64,000 nucleotides of DNA from Sanguibacter gelidistatuariae (GCF_900096585.1 NZ_FMYH01000005.1:62001-126000), one strand, 5' to 3'. Counted from the first letter of the stretch, positions 26,312 to 35,089 are shown. Made by a program: numbers and translations. The notes: generated by a model not told the origin, from the letters alone.

Positions 26312-26785
26312 GTGACCACGCACTCCCCAGAGATCCTCATCACCCTGCTCGACGACGCGGCCGCGGTGCCCGCCTACGCCCACCCGGGCGACGCCGGCGC
26401 CGACCTCGTGACGACCGTCGACGTCACCCTCGCGCCGCTCCAGCGCGCGACCGTCCCCACCGGCGTCTCCATCGCGATGCCCGACGGCTACGCGGCCTTC
26501 GTCCACCCCCGGTCCGGGCTGGCCGCCCGGCACGGTCTGACGATCGTCAACGCGCCCGGCACGGTCGACGCCGGATATCGCGGCGAGATCGCCGTCACCC
26601 TGTACAACTCCGACCCCACCGAGACCATCACGCTGGTCCGCGGTGACCGCATCGCCCAGCTCGTCGTGCAGCAGGTGGCCCGGGCCAGGTTCGTCCTGGC
26701 CGACCGCCTCCCGGGGTCCGACCGCGGCGAGGGCGGCTTCGGTTCGAGCGGCGGCTGGACAAGTTCACCTGTAGCGGAGAACTAG
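26312..26785 (+). CDS. dut: dUTP diphosphatase (dUTPase)
   Basis: 157 aa from a GTG 8 nt after TAGAGT (likely leaderless). All trimeric dUTPase motifs are present: HPGDAGADL (1), PRSGLA (2), NAPGTVDAGYRGEI (3), GDRIAQLVVQ (4) and RGEGGFGSSG (5, the P-loop-like tail that closes over the nucleotide). It hydrolyses dUTP to dUMP and diphosphate, keeping uracil out of DNA and supplying the dTMP pathway. It is divergent from DUF3093 and followed by DUF3710, as in mycobacteria. Confidence 0.95.
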   Translation: MTTHSPEILITLLDDAAAVPAYAHPGDAGADLVTTVDVTLAPLQRATVPTGVSIAMPDGYAAFVHPRSGLAARHGLTIVNAPGTVDAGYRGEIAVTLYNSDPTETITLVRGDRIAQLVVQQVARARFVLADRLPGSDRGEGGFGSSGGWTSSPVAEN

Positions 26786-26818
26786 TTCACCGAGGCGCCC
26801 GCGGCCTAGTCTTGTCAC

Positions 26819-26860
26819 GTGATGGTCACGGACCGCTTAGTGTTGTCCCGCCCTGTGTAG
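26819..26860 (+). CDS. Possible 13-residue leaderless leader ORF upstream of DUF3710
   Basis: TAGTCT (26807-26812) lies 6 nt before a GTG that opens the frame VMVTDRLVLSRPV and stops at TAG (26858-26860). The spacing equals that of the leaderless genes in this window. The peptide has no obvious sensing codons, so this may be chance. Confidence 0.25.
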   Translation: MMVTDRLVLSRPV

Positions 26861-26928
26861 TTCGGCTGTTCTTTCCCGGGGTGGACCTACCTTGCGCGTA
26901 CCAGCGAAGATCTGAAGGAGACGAACCA

Positions 26929-27741
26929 GTGGCTCTGTTCCGACGCGGTTCCAAAGAGACCCCTGCACCGACGCAGGACTCGGGGGCCGACAGCGAGTCC
27001 AGCACGTCGGTCGAGGCAGTTGAGCCGGTCGAAGCGGCCGAGTCTGCCGACCAGGCGGCAGCGACCGTCCATGTGGTCGAGGCCTATGAGTCGGGCGTGG
27101 GTCCCTGGGACGTCTCCGAGGTCCCCGACATCGGCAAGCGGATCGACCTCGGCGCGCTGCGTATCCCCGGCATCCAGGGCATGGAGCTGCGGATGGAGGT
27201 GGACCAGAAGACCAACCGGGTGACTGGCACCGGCCTCTCGGTCGACGGCTCCGCGCTCCAGGTGCAGGCCTTCGCCGCGCCTCGCACGGACGGGATCTGG
27301 GACGAGATCCGCGCCGAGATCGCCGAGTCCATCGTCAAGCAGGGTGGGTCCGTCGACGACGTGCCTGGCCCCTTCGGCCGCGAGCTGCTCGCCCGCCTCC
27401 CCGCCCGCACCCCGGACGGGCGCACGGGGCACCGCCCGGCACGGTTCATCGGTCACGACGGCCCCCGGTGGTTCCTGCGCGGAGTGATCAGCGGCAAGGC
27501 CGCGGTCGACGTCGAGGCCGCGAAGACCCTCGAGGAGATCTTCGGGCAGATCGTCGTCGTGCGTGGCGACGACGCACGGCCCCCGCGCGACCTGCTGGTG
27601 CTGACTCTGCCGACCAGCGCCGTGACGCCGGCCGCCGACGGGGCCGACGCCGACGCGACCGCCGCCGATGCGGCACCGAACCCGACCGGGCCCGAGTTCG
27701 ACCCCCTGACCCGAGGTCCCGAGATCACCGAGATCCACTGA
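26929..27741 (+). CDS. DUF3710 family protein
   Basis: 270 aa from a GTG with AAGGAG 8 nt upstream. It starts MALFRRGSKE, followed by an acidic, Glu/Ala/Ser-rich N-terminal stretch to about residue 50 that looks disordered. The globular part has GPWDVSEVPDIGKRIDLGALRIPGI, VQAFAAPRTDGIWDEIR and FIGHDGPRWFLRGVISG, the hallmark of DUF3710. Function is unknown; the gene is conserved beside dut and the OB-fold gene in Actinobacteria. Its stop overlaps the next start (TGATG), so translation is coupled. Confidence 0.85.
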   Translation: MALFRRGSKETPAPTQDSGADSESSTSVEAVEPVEAAESADQAAATVHVVEAYESGVGPWDVSEVPDIGKRIDLGALRIPGIQGMELRMEVDQKTNRVTGTGLSVDGSALQVQAFAAPRTDGIWDEIRAEIAESIVKQGGSVDDVPGPFGRELLARLPARTPDGRTGHRPARFIGHDGPRWFLRGVISGKAAVDVEAAKTLEEIFGQIVVVRGDDARPPRDLLVLTLPTSAVTPAADGADADATAADAAPNPTGPEFDPLTRGPEITEIH

Positions 27742-28109
27742 TGAGCCTGCGGTCGGCGCTCAGCCACGTCCTCGCCTCCCAGGAGGAGATCGCGGCTGAC
27801 GAGGAGCGCACGGACTCCCTCGCCCAGACCGGGTGCATCGCGGCCGCGGCCGCGGGCAACCGGGTCCAGGTTGCGCTCTCCGGGGTCATCCGCTCGGTCA
27901 TCCTCCGCCCACGCCAGGGGGTGCAGGCCTTCGAGGCCGAGCTGTTCGACGGGAGCGCCTCGGTCGACCTGGTGTGGCTCGGTCGGCGCCGGATCGCCGG
28001 GATCGAACCAGGCCGCCGCGCACGCATCGAAGGCCTCGTCTGCCAGATCGACGGCCGACCCACGATCTTCAACCCGCGCTACGAGCTGCGGGTCCGCCCA
28101 GGGGAATGA
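27741..28109 (+). CDS. OB-fold nucleic-acid-binding domain protein
   Basis: 122 aa, ATG overlapping the DUF3710 stop by 1 nt. After a short helical N-terminus, the sequence NRVQVALSGVIRSVILRPRQG through FEAELFDGSASVDLVWLGRRRI to GRRARIEGLV forms the five-strand OB-fold of tRNA anti-codon-binding type. Such domains bind single-stranded nucleic acid. The gene always travels with DUF3710 and DUF3159 in Actinobacteria; the specific target is unknown. Confidence 0.8.
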   Translation: MSLRSALSHVLASQEEIAADEERTDSLAQTGCIAAAAAGNRVQVALSGVIRSVILRPRQGVQAFEAELFDGSASVDLVWLGRRRIAGIEPGRRARIEGLVCQIDGRPTIFNPRYELRVRPGE

Positions 28110-28116
28110 GCACACC

Positions 28117-28878
28117 ATGAACACCGACCCCGTCGTGGAGCCGACGCAGCCGGCTGGCGTGCGTGCGCTGACCGCCAAGGAGTTCTCGCTGACCGACTCC
28201 GTGGGGGGCATGCGCGGCGCAGTCGAGTCGATGCTCCCCGGGCTCGTCTTTGTCGTGGTCTACACGATCACGCGTGAGCTGTCCCCGGCGCTGTACTCCT
28301 CGCTCGCGGTGGCGGTCCTCGCGGTCGCCGCACGCCTGGTCCAACGCACCCCCATCACACAGGCTTTCAGCGGGCTGCTCGGCGTCGGCATCGGGGTGTT
28401 CTGGGCCTGGAAGTCCGGGGACGCGACCGACTACTTCGCCTACGGCCTGTGGACGAACGGTGCCTACCTCGCCGTGCTGCTCGTGACCGTGCTGATCGGC
28501 TGGCCCATCGTGGGCCTCGTCGTCGAGGCGCTCCGGGCCGGATTTGGTGTCTCGACCGGGGCGCCGGCCAAGGACGCGCCGCTGGCCGCAGAGCCCGCTG
28601 ACGAGCCCGCCGCCGGGCCGGCCTGGTCGACGGCGTGGCGCAAGGACCGCGCCGTCATGCGCCGCTACACGATCGCGACCTGGTTGTGGATCGCCATGTT
28701 CGCGCTCCGGCTCGCCGTCCAGGTGCCGCTCTACCTCAGCTCCTCGGTCGGCTGGCTGGGGACGGCGCGCCTGGTCATGGGAATCCCGCTGTGGGCCCTG
28801 GTGCTGTGGGCTACCTGGATTCTGGTGCGCCGACCAGCAGCGCCTGCAGCTCGGCCTGGGACGCATCCCGCCCTGTGA
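28117..28878 (+). CDS. DUF3159 membrane protein
   Basis: 253 aa, ATG 7 bp after the OB-fold gene. Hydrophobic helices occupy residues about 35-150 (LPGLVFVVVYTITREL, YSSLAVAVLAVAARLV, GLLGVGIGVFWAWKSG, YLAVLLVTVLIGWPIVGLVVEAL), and two more lie near the C-terminus. The motif SVGGMRGAVESMLPGLVFVV is typical of DUF3159. It is predicted to lie in the cytoplasmic membrane; function unknown. Its final 68 bp overlap the 3' end of the convergent TrkA-type gene. Confidence 0.85.
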   Translation: MNTDPVVEPTQPAGVRALTAKEFSLTDSVGGMRGAVESMLPGLVFVVVYTITRELSPALYSSLAVAVLAVAARLVQRTPITQAFSGLLGVGIGVFWAWKSGDATDYFAYGLWTNGAYLAVLLVTVLIGWPIVGLVVEALRAGFGVSTGAPAKDAPLAAEPADEPAAGPAWSTAWRKDRAVMRRYTIATWLWIAMFALRLAVQVPLYLSSSVGWLGTARLVMGIPLWALVLWATWILVRRPAAPAARPGTHPAL

Positions 28879-29485
28879 CGATCAGCAGCTCGTCGCCGAC
28901 CTCGAGGGTGTCGTCGGGGCTCGGCGCGATCGGCTGGGTGCCGCGGACGATCGCGGCGAGCACGGTGTCCTCCGGCCAGACGATCTGCCCCACCCGTTGA
29001 CCGGTGAGCGGTGAGTCTTCCGGGAGCGTGATCTCCAGGATGTCCGCACCCGACTGGTGGAAGGTGAAGATCTTCACCAGGTCACCGACCGCCACGGCCT
29101 CTTCGACCATGGCGGTCATGATCCGCGGGGTCGAGACGGCGACGTCGACCCCCCAGGACTCGTCGAACATCCACTCGTTCTTCGGGTTGTTCACCCGGGC
29201 CACGGTGCGTGGCACACCGAACTCGGTCTTGGCGAGCAGCGAGATGACGAGGTTCGCCTTGTCGTCACCGGTCGCCGCGACGATGACGTCGCACTCGTCG
29301 ACCTTGGCCTCGGTCAGCGTCGACAGCTCGCAGGCGTCGGCGAGCAGCCAGTCCGCCTCCGGGACCTGGGCGACGCGCATCGACGTCGGCTGGCGGTCGA
29401 TCAGGGTGACCTCGTGCTCGGAGACCAGGAGCTCGCGGGCGATCGAACGCCCCACGGAACCGGCTCCCGCGATGACGATGCGCAT
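28811..29485 (-). CDS. trkA: TrkA-type RCK protein (potassium uptake regulator)
   Basis: 224 aa from the ATG at 29485, which overlaps the stop of the preceding TrkA gene (TGATG). The N-terminal RCK_N Rossmann domain has RIVIAGAGSVGRSIARELL and the acidic residue of LIDRQ; the RCK_C domain (about 135-220) contains ILEITLPEDSPLTGQRVGQI and DELLIVTGRD. Such subunits bind NAD(H) or ATP and gate potassium transporters. It corresponds by position to mycobacterial CeoC/CeoB. No TrkH/TrkG channel is nearby; the adjacent permease is KimA-like. Confidence 0.9.
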   Translation of the reverse strand: MRIVIAGAGSVGRSIARELLVSEHEVTLIDRQPTSMRVAQVPEADWLLADACELSTLTEAKVDECDVIVAATGDDKANLVISLLAKTEFGVPRTVARVNNPKNEWMFDESWGVDVAVSTPRIMTAMVEEAVAVGDLVKIFTFHQSGADILEITLPEDSPLTGQRVGQIVWPEDTVLAAIVRGTQPIAPSPDDTLEVGDELLIVTGRDASQAELQALLVGAPESR

Positions 29486-30150
29486 CAGCTCTCCACCTTC
29501 GGTGCGTGGGTCAAGATCCGTTCCATGTCGGAGGACCTGTCGGAGCGGACGAGCATGTGCAGGATGTCGTTCTCCTGGAGCACCATGTCCGCATGCGTGA
29601 TCACGCCGTCGCCGTATCGGCTGACGAAGGCCGACCGGGCTCCGGACGCCTCTTCGATGGACCGGATGGAGTGCCCGTACCAGCCCTCGTGGACGTCGAC
29701 CTGGCAGAGTCCGATCTGGCCGGAGGGGTCGCGGTACTCGTCGGTCGCACCCATCGGGAGCATCCGGCGCAGCACCTGGTCCGCGGTCCACCGGACGGTC
29801 GCGACGGTCGAGATGCCCAGTCGCTGGTAGATCTCCGCGCGGTGCGGGTCGTAGATCCGGGCGACGACGTTCTCGATCCCGTACGTCTCACGCACCACCC
29901 TCGCGGCGAGGATGTTGGAGTTGTCGCCGTCGGAGACCGCCGCGAACCCGAAGGTGTCGTCGATCCCGGCTTGATGGAGGGTGTCGCGGTCGAAACCGAG
30001 GCCCGTCACCTTCTTGCCGCCGAAGTCGGGGCTGAGCCGGCGGAAGGCTTCGGGGTTCTGGTCGATGACCGCGACGGAGTGGCCGTAATTTTCGAGCGAC
30101 TGGGCCAGTGTGGCTCCGACGCGCCCGCATCCCATGATGACGAAGTGCAC
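29485..30150 (-). CDS. trkA: TrkA-type RCK protein, second copy
   Basis: 221 aa, GTG start. It carries the nucleotide-binding motif FVIMGCGRVGATLAQSLE and acidic VIDQN, then a C-terminal RCK_C region with SIRSIEEASGARSAFVSRYGDGVI. It is the first gene of a two-gene operon with the other TrkA protein and is divergent from the KimA-like permease gene, whose start lies 130 bp away. The pair probably forms a hetero-oligomeric regulatory ring on a potassium transporter. TATAGC lies 10 nt before the GTG, so the leader is very short. Confidence 0.88.
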   Translation of the reverse strand: MHFVIMGCGRVGATLAQSLENYGHSVAVIDQNPEAFRRLSPDFGGKKVTGLGFDRDTLHQAGIDDTFGFAAVSDGDNSNILAARVVRETYGIENVVARIYDPHRAEIYQRLGISTVATVRWTADQVLRRMLPMGATDEYRDPSGQIGLCQVDVHEGWYGHSIRSIEEASGARSAFVSRYGDGVITHADMVLQENDILHMLVRSDRSSDMERILTHAPKVES

Positions 30151-30279
30151 AACCCGAAACGCTATACCAGGTTGGGCGAAGTGGATGCATCAAAGACAGG
30201 CCCCGGGGCGCAAGGGTTCCGTAAAGGTTTTCGCCGCGACTGGACGGGAAACGTGGAAGTGGGCCTAGCATTGCTCAAC

Positions 30280-32289
30280 GTGTCGGATATCGCAGATGCC
30301 GCCAAGCGCCTGCTGCTAGGACGTCCAGTCCGCAGCGACCACTTGGGGCACACCCTCCTCCCGAAGCGGATCGCCCTCCCGGTGTTCGCCTCGGATGCCC
30401 TCTCGTCCGTCGCCTACGCACCGGACGAGATCCTTCTGACGCTCGCGGTAGCCGGCTTCACCGCGACGACGATCTCCCCGTGGGTGGGTCTCGCGGTGGT
30501 CCTGGTCATGATCACCGTCGTGGCGTCCTACCGACAGAACGTCCACGCCTACCCCTCCGGGGGCGGTGACTACGAGGTCGCGACGAAGAACCTCGGGAAG
30601 AACTCCGGCGTCGCCGTCGCCAGCGCGCTCATGGTCGACTACGTCCTCACGGTCGCGGTGTCGATCTCCTCGGGGGCGCAGTACGCGGCGAGCGCGATCC
30701 CGGCGCTTCGAGACCACGAGGCGCAGTTTGCGATCGGCCTGGTCGTGCTGTTGACCATCGCGAATCTGCGCGGGGTCAAGGAGTCCGGGAAGTTCTTCGC
30801 CGTCCCGGTCTACCTCTTCATGTTCGCGATCGGGCTGACCGCCGTCGTCGGCTTCGTGCGCAGCGTCTCGGGGAACCTGCCGATGGCCGAGAGCGCGGGC
30901 TTCGAGCTCGTGGCCCAGCCGGGCTTCGATGAGGGAATCATGGGCTTCGCCGGTGCCTTCCTCATCGCCCGGGCCTTCGCCTCTGGTTGCGCGGCGCTCA
31001 CGGGTGTCGAGGCGATCAGCAACGGGGTCCCCGCCTTCCAGAAGCCGAAGTCCAAGAACGCCGCGACGACCCTCGCGCTGCTCGGTGGGATCTCCGCGGT
31101 GATGATCATGGTGATCCTCTTCCTCGCCAAGCTCACCGGCGTGCACTACGCCGAGAACCCGCACGAACAGCTCATCGCCAACGGGCAGCCGCTCCCGCTC
31201 GACTACGTCCAGCACCCGGTGATCGGCCAGCTGGCCGAGGCGGTGTTCCGCGGCTTCCCCTTCGCGTTCTATGCCGTCTCAGCGGTCACCGGGGTCATCC
31301 TCGTCCTCGCGGCGAACACCGCCTTCAACGGGTTCCCGGTGCTCGGCTCGATCCTGGCCAAGGACGGGTACCTGCCCCGCCAGCTGCACACTCGCGGTGA
31401 CCGGTTGGCCTTCTCCAACGGCATCCTCACCCTCGCGGCCGGCGCGATCATCCTCATCTGGGCCTTCGACGCCCAGGTCACGCGCCTCATCCAGCTCTAC
31501 ATCGTCGGGGTGTTCGTCTCCTTCACGCTGTCCCAGCTCGGCATGGTGCGGCACTGGACCGATGGCCTGCGCACCGAGACCGACCCGAAGGTGCGGGCCC
31601 AGATGGGCCGGTCCCGGATGGTCAACGGGCTGGGCCTGGTGATGACCGGCACGGTCCTGATCATCGTGCTGCTGACGAAGTTCACGCACGGCGCCTGGAT
31701 CGCGCTGCTCGCCATGGCCTTCTTGTTCGTGCTGATGAAAGCGATCCGCAAGCACTACGACGTCGTCTCGGCCGAGCTCGCCCTCGGCGAGGATCCTTCC
31801 GCCTCCCGCGCGCTGCCCAGCCGGGTGCACGCCATCGTGCTGGTCTCCAAGCTGCACAAGCCGACGATGCGCGCGATCTCCTACGCCCGGGCGTCCCGGC
31901 CCAACACCCTCGAGGCGATCACGGTGGGGGTCGACGCCGAGGACATCGCGCGCCTGACCGCCCTGTGGGAGACGCTCGATCTGCCGGTTCCGCTGCGCGT
32001 GCTGGACTCACCGTTCCGCGAGATCACCCGTCCGATCCTGTCCTACGTGCGTTCCATCCGGCGGGAGAGCCCGCGCGACCTCGTCGTGGTCTACATCCCC
32101 GAGTATGTCGTCGGGCACTGGTGGGAGCAGCTGCTGCACAACCAGAGCGCGCTGCGGCTCAAGGGCCGGCTGCTGTTCACCCCGGGAGTCGTGGTCGCCT
32201 CGGTCCCGTGGCAGCTGTCCTCGACAAAGGGGCAGACCGGGCTCGAGGGAACGAGCTACGTGGAGAAGCAACGCCGGATCGGGTACTGA
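30280..32289 (+). CDS. KimA-like APC-superfamily permease (probable potassium importer)
   Basis: 669 aa from the GTG at 30280, 8 nt after TAGCAT; in-frame GTGs at 30253 and 30259 are alternatives. The N-terminal part is a 12-helix APC transporter with FASDALSSVAYAPDEILL near residue 35, very like the start of Bacillus subtilis KimA (YdaO), a proton-coupled potassium importer. VHAYPSGGGDYEVA and GVEAISNGVPAFQKPKSKNA follow. The last 150 residues are a soluble domain (HAIVLVSKLHKPTMRAISYAR, YIPEYVVGHWWEQLLHNQSA), as in KimA. Two TrkA proteins are divergently encoded. An amino-acid permease is the alternative annotation, but the locus favours potassium. Confidence 0.75.
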   Translation: MSDIADAAKRLLLGRPVRSDHLGHTLLPKRIALPVFASDALSSVAYAPDEILLTLAVAGFTATTISPWVGLAVVLVMITVVASYRQNVHAYPSGGGDYEVATKNLGKNSGVAVASALMVDYVLTVAVSISSGAQYAASAIPALRDHEAQFAIGLVVLLTIANLRGVKESGKFFAVPVYLFMFAIGLTAVVGFVRSVSGNLPMAESAGFELVAQPGFDEGIMGFAGAFLIARAFASGCAALTGVEAISNGVPAFQKPKSKNAATTLALLGGISAVMIMVILFLAKLTGVHYAENPHEQLIANGQPLPLDYVQHPVIGQLAEAVFRGFPFAFYAVSAVTGVILVLAANTAFNGFPVLGSILAKDGYLPRQLHTRGDRLAFSNGILTLAAGAIILIWAFDAQVTRLIQLYIVGVFVSFTLSQLGMVRHWTDGLRTETDPKVRAQMGRSRMVNGLGLVMTGTVLIIVLLTKFTHGAWIALLAMAFLFVLMKAIRKHYDVVSAELALGEDPSASRALPSRVHAIVLVSKLHKPTMRAISYARASRPNTLEAITVGVDAEDIARLTALWETLDLPVPLRVLDSPFREITRPILSYVRSIRRESPRDLVVVYIPEYVVGHWWEQLLHNQSALRLKGRLLFTPGVVVASVPWQLSSTKGQTGLEGTSYVEKQRRIGY

Positions 32290-32319
32290 CCCGGCCGGGC
32301 GGCAGGGGATACTTGACGG

Positions 32320-33642
32320 GTGCCTACCAACTCTGTGCCTTCTGACGTGCCCGCTCCCGCCGTGGCCTCACCTGTCGAATCAGCCCCTGCCGAGCTCGTC
32401 GAGCTCGAGATCGGTCGGATCGCGCACGGTGGTCACTGCGTCGCCCGGCATGAGGGGCGCGTCGTCTTCGTCCGGCATACCCTGCCCGGTGAGCGGGTCC
32501 TCGCGCGTCTGACCGACTCGGGCGAGGCATCGAAGTTCTGGCGCGCCGACGCGATCGAGATCCTCGAGGCATCGCCCGACCGGGTCCGCTCGCCGTGGCG
32601 CCAGGCCGGCCCCGACGGCGTCGGCGGCGGCGAGCTGGCCCACGTCGCGCTCGAGGCGCAGCGCCGCTGGAAGGCCGCCGTGGTGAGCGAGCAGCTGAGC
32701 CGTCTGGCCAAGATCGACCGCGAGGTCGTCGTGGAGGCTGCCCCCGGCGACGACGAGCGCGGCGGCCTCGGCTGGCGTACCCGCATCGACCTGGTGGCCG
32801 ACGACGCAGGCCGGGCCGGCATGCGCATGTTCCGTTCGCACACCATCATCCCGCTGCACACCATGCCCCTGGCCACCGACGAGGTGCTCGCCGCGGCCAC
32901 GGCCGAGAAGGTCTTCACCCGCCGCTGGGCCCCGGGCACCGCGATCGAGATCGTCGCGCCCGCCTCGGGCGCCGACCCGATCGTCCTGGCCGACGGCGAC
33001 GTCGTGCGCGGGGGAGGCCTCGACAAGCGGCCCAACGTCCGCCGCGCCGTGACCGAGACCGTCGTGGTCGACGGCGAAGAGATCACCTATCGGGTCGCCG
33101 CCGACGGGTTCTGGCAGGTCCACCGCGAGGCGCCGTCGCTCCTCGCCCAGGTCGTGCTCGACGCCGCCCGCGGCGGGGCCGACGGCGACATCACCGACGC
33201 GACGGTCGTCGACCTCTACGCCGGGGCCGGGCTGTTCACGGTTCCTCTCGCCAAGGCCGTCGGCCAGGTCGGTCGGGTCGTCTCGATCGAGGGTGACCCC
33301 CGCGCCGCCAAGGACGCCCGCCGCAACGCCCACGCCTTCGAGCAGGTGGAGATCCACGAGGGTGCGGTCGACCACGTGCTGCGCACCGCTGGCCACGGCG
33401 CGATCGGCGGGGCCGACATCGTCGTCCTCGACCCGCCCCGCATCGGTGCCGGCGCGAAGACGATCAAGGAGATCGTCGCCCTGTCCCCGTCCCGCATCGT
33501 CTACGTGGCCTGCGACCCGGCCGCCCTCGCCCGCGACATCGCGTACCTGGCAAAGGACGGCTACGAGCTCAAGAGCCTGCGGGCGTTCGATCTCTTCCCG
33601 ATGACGCACCACGTGGAGTGCGTGGCGGTCCTCACGCGGTAA
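32320..33642 (+). CDS. TRAM-domain RNA methyltransferase (TrmA/RlmD family)
   Basis: 440 aa, GTG start 6 nt after GATACT (likely leaderless). A TRAM RNA-binding domain (about 25-90: VELEIGRIAHGGHCVARHEGRVVFV) precedes a class I SAM-dependent methyltransferase with VVDLYAGAGLFTVPLA (SAM site), VVLDPPRIGAG (motif IV) and YVACDPAALARD with the nucleophilic Cys. It makes 5-methyluridine in tRNA or rRNA; the exact base cannot be told. No CX5CX2C iron-sulfur motif is obvious. Position after the KimA-like gene matches mycobacterial Rv2689c. Confidence 0.88.
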   Translation: MPTNSVPSDVPAPAVASPVESAPAELVELEIGRIAHGGHCVARHEGRVVFVRHTLPGERVLARLTDSGEASKFWRADAIEILEASPDRVRSPWRQAGPDGVGGGELAHVALEAQRRWKAAVVSEQLSRLAKIDREVVVEAAPGDDERGGLGWRTRIDLVADDAGRAGMRMFRSHTIIPLHTMPLATDEVLAAATAEKVFTRRWAPGTAIEIVAPASGADPIVLADGDVVRGGGLDKRPNVRRAVTETVVVDGEEITYRVAADGFWQVHREAPSLLAQVVLDAARGGADGDITDATVVDLYAGAGLFTVPLAKAVGQVGRVVSIEGDPRAAKDARRNAHAFEQVEIHEGAVDHVLRTAGHGAIGGADIVVLDPPRIGAGAKTIKEIVALSPSRIVYVACDPAALARDIAYLAKDGYELKSLRAFDLFPMTHHVECVAVLTR

Positions 33643-33712
33643 GGCACCCGAGCGCGGCGATCACTGCGGTCGGCCGCCCGGACGGTCGCAACAAAGGTCA
33701 GGACTCCGCGGT

Positions 33713-34327
33713 CTACGAGGAGCTCTGAGCGGCGTCCTGCGGGGCCGGGCTGGCGAACGTCAGCCAGCGCTCGTCGACGACGTACCCGACGCGGTGGTTG
33801 GCGGCGAGGATCGCCGGATTCTCGGCCGACCCACCGGTGCGGAAAGCGCGAGTGCCCTCCGCCAGCAGGGCGAGCACCGACGCGGCCTTGACCGCCGTGC
33901 TGAGGCAACAACCACGCCCCATGGGTGCGACGACTGTGAAGTCGGTCTCGGCGATGTCACAATCGAGGTCGACGAAGGTCATGGCCACGAGGTCGCCCTC
34001 CGGGCTGACGACGCCGAAGGCGCGGCGCTCGGGACCCACCTGCGCGCTGTCGGAGGTGAGCGCCGGGTGCGCACTGGCCACGCCACCGGGGTAGTCCCTG
34101 ATCGTGGCAAGGTCGAGCGCGAGGATCGCGGCCACGTCCGCGCGGGTGAGCTCTCGGACTTCCCCGACCGGGCGAGCGAGGTCCACGAGGGTCTGCAGAC
34201 GGTTCCGGTCTGCGCCTGCGGCGTCGAGCTGGGCTCCCCAGGACTGCGCCACCACCTGCCAGCCCTGCGCCTGGAGCTCGGAGCGGCGGGGGTCGTCGTC
34301 GCGCAGCACGGCGCTTGTCGTCGTCAT
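33713..34327 (-). CDS. GNAT-like acetyltransferase family protein
   Basis: 204 aa from the ATG at 34327. After an N-terminal helix region the fold resembles GNAT: VGEVRELTRADVAAILALDLATIRDYPGG, RRAFGVVSPEGDLVAMTFVDLD (strands 2-3), TDFTVVAPMGRGCCLSTAVKAASVLALLAEGTRAFRTGGSAEN (acetyl-CoA region, residues about 135-175) and NHRVGYVVDERWLTF (C-terminal motif B). The usual QxxGxG/A loop is replaced by GRGCCLST. The substrate is unknown. It is convergent with the TRAM gene and may be cotranscribed behind the next gene. Confidence 0.65.
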   Translation of the reverse strand: MTTTSAVLRDDDPRRSELQAQGWQVVAQSWGAQLDAAGADRNRLQTLVDLARPVGEVRELTRADVAAILALDLATIRDYPGGVASAHPALTSDSAQVGPERRAFGVVSPEGDLVAMTFVDLDCDIAETDFTVVAPMGRGCCLSTAVKAASVLALLAEGTRAFRTGGSAENPAILAANHRVGYVVDERWLTFASPAPQDAAQSSS

Positions 34328-34398
34328 CGGTCCATCTTCACACCGTGACGTGCCTATCAGGGTGCGGTCCAATCCGCGGCGTGACGCGCAGCGCGTTC

Positions 34399-34914
34399 TC
34401 AGTCGGACAGCGCGAGCTGCTGCCCGATCGCGGCGAGCAGGGTCGCCGCGGAGCACTTCTGCTGGGCGGCGCACACTCCGAGCGCACTGCTCGTGGCCCC
34501 GAGGAAGTACCCGAGGGCGCCGAGGGCGTGGGTGGGGTGCTCGCCGAGCTCGGCGGCGAGCCGGGCGTCGAGGCTGGCCGCCCCTGGAAGAGACAGCGCG
34601 TCGTCGACCCGGTGAGCGACGTCGACGGCGGCCGGCAGCGTGTCGAGATACCGCCCTGCGGTCAGGGTGCGGGTGTGGCGCAGGGCCGTGGCCACGGAGC
34701 CGGAGTACCCGCCCAAAGCTGCTGCCTCGCCGGCGAAGGCGTGCCACAGGCTCCGCGTCGCGGCGAGCAGGCTGACCTGCTCCTCGAGGGACAGGTGCGC
34801 GAACTCGGTGAGCAGCTCGGCGTTCGCCTCGGGGGCGAGCACGTAGGCCGTGAGCATGCCGAAGGACCGTCGCACATGCTCGGTCTCGACGACGACGGTC
34901 CACGCATCGCTCAC
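34399..34914 (-). CDS. Hypothetical helical protein
   Basis: 171 aa, ATG start. I do not recognise a family. It is predicted to be all-helical, rich in Ala and Leu, with an early HVRRSFGMLTAYVLAPEANAELL segment and a C-terminal pair of cysteines (CAAQQKC near residue 150). The codon pattern and G+C-rich third positions look like a real gene, and no overlapping frame is better. It is transcribed away from the P-type ATPase with 175 bp between starts and lies 71 bp before the GNAT-like gene, possibly in one operon. No function is proposed. Confidence 0.6.
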   Translation of the reverse strand: MSDAWTVVVETEHVRRSFGMLTAYVLAPEANAELLTEFAHLSLEEQVSLLAATRSLWHAFAGEAAALGGYSGSVATALRHTRTLTAGRYLDTLPAAVDVAHRVDDALSLPGAASLDARLAAELGEHPTHALGALGYFLGATSSALGVCAAQQKCSAATLLAAIGQQLALSD

Positions 34915-35089
34915 GGCGTCCCTCCTGTCCCTCGATCATCATCGGAGATCACCGGCTCGGGCGCACGCCAGAGGATCGTTCGTCGCGCCCACGGGGACGG
35001 GCAGCCAGCCCGGAAGTCACCGGGGGTCGGTATGTTGTTCCTTCGGCTGTGATGACGGCCGGTAGTGAGGGCGACGCGCAGGAGAACCG

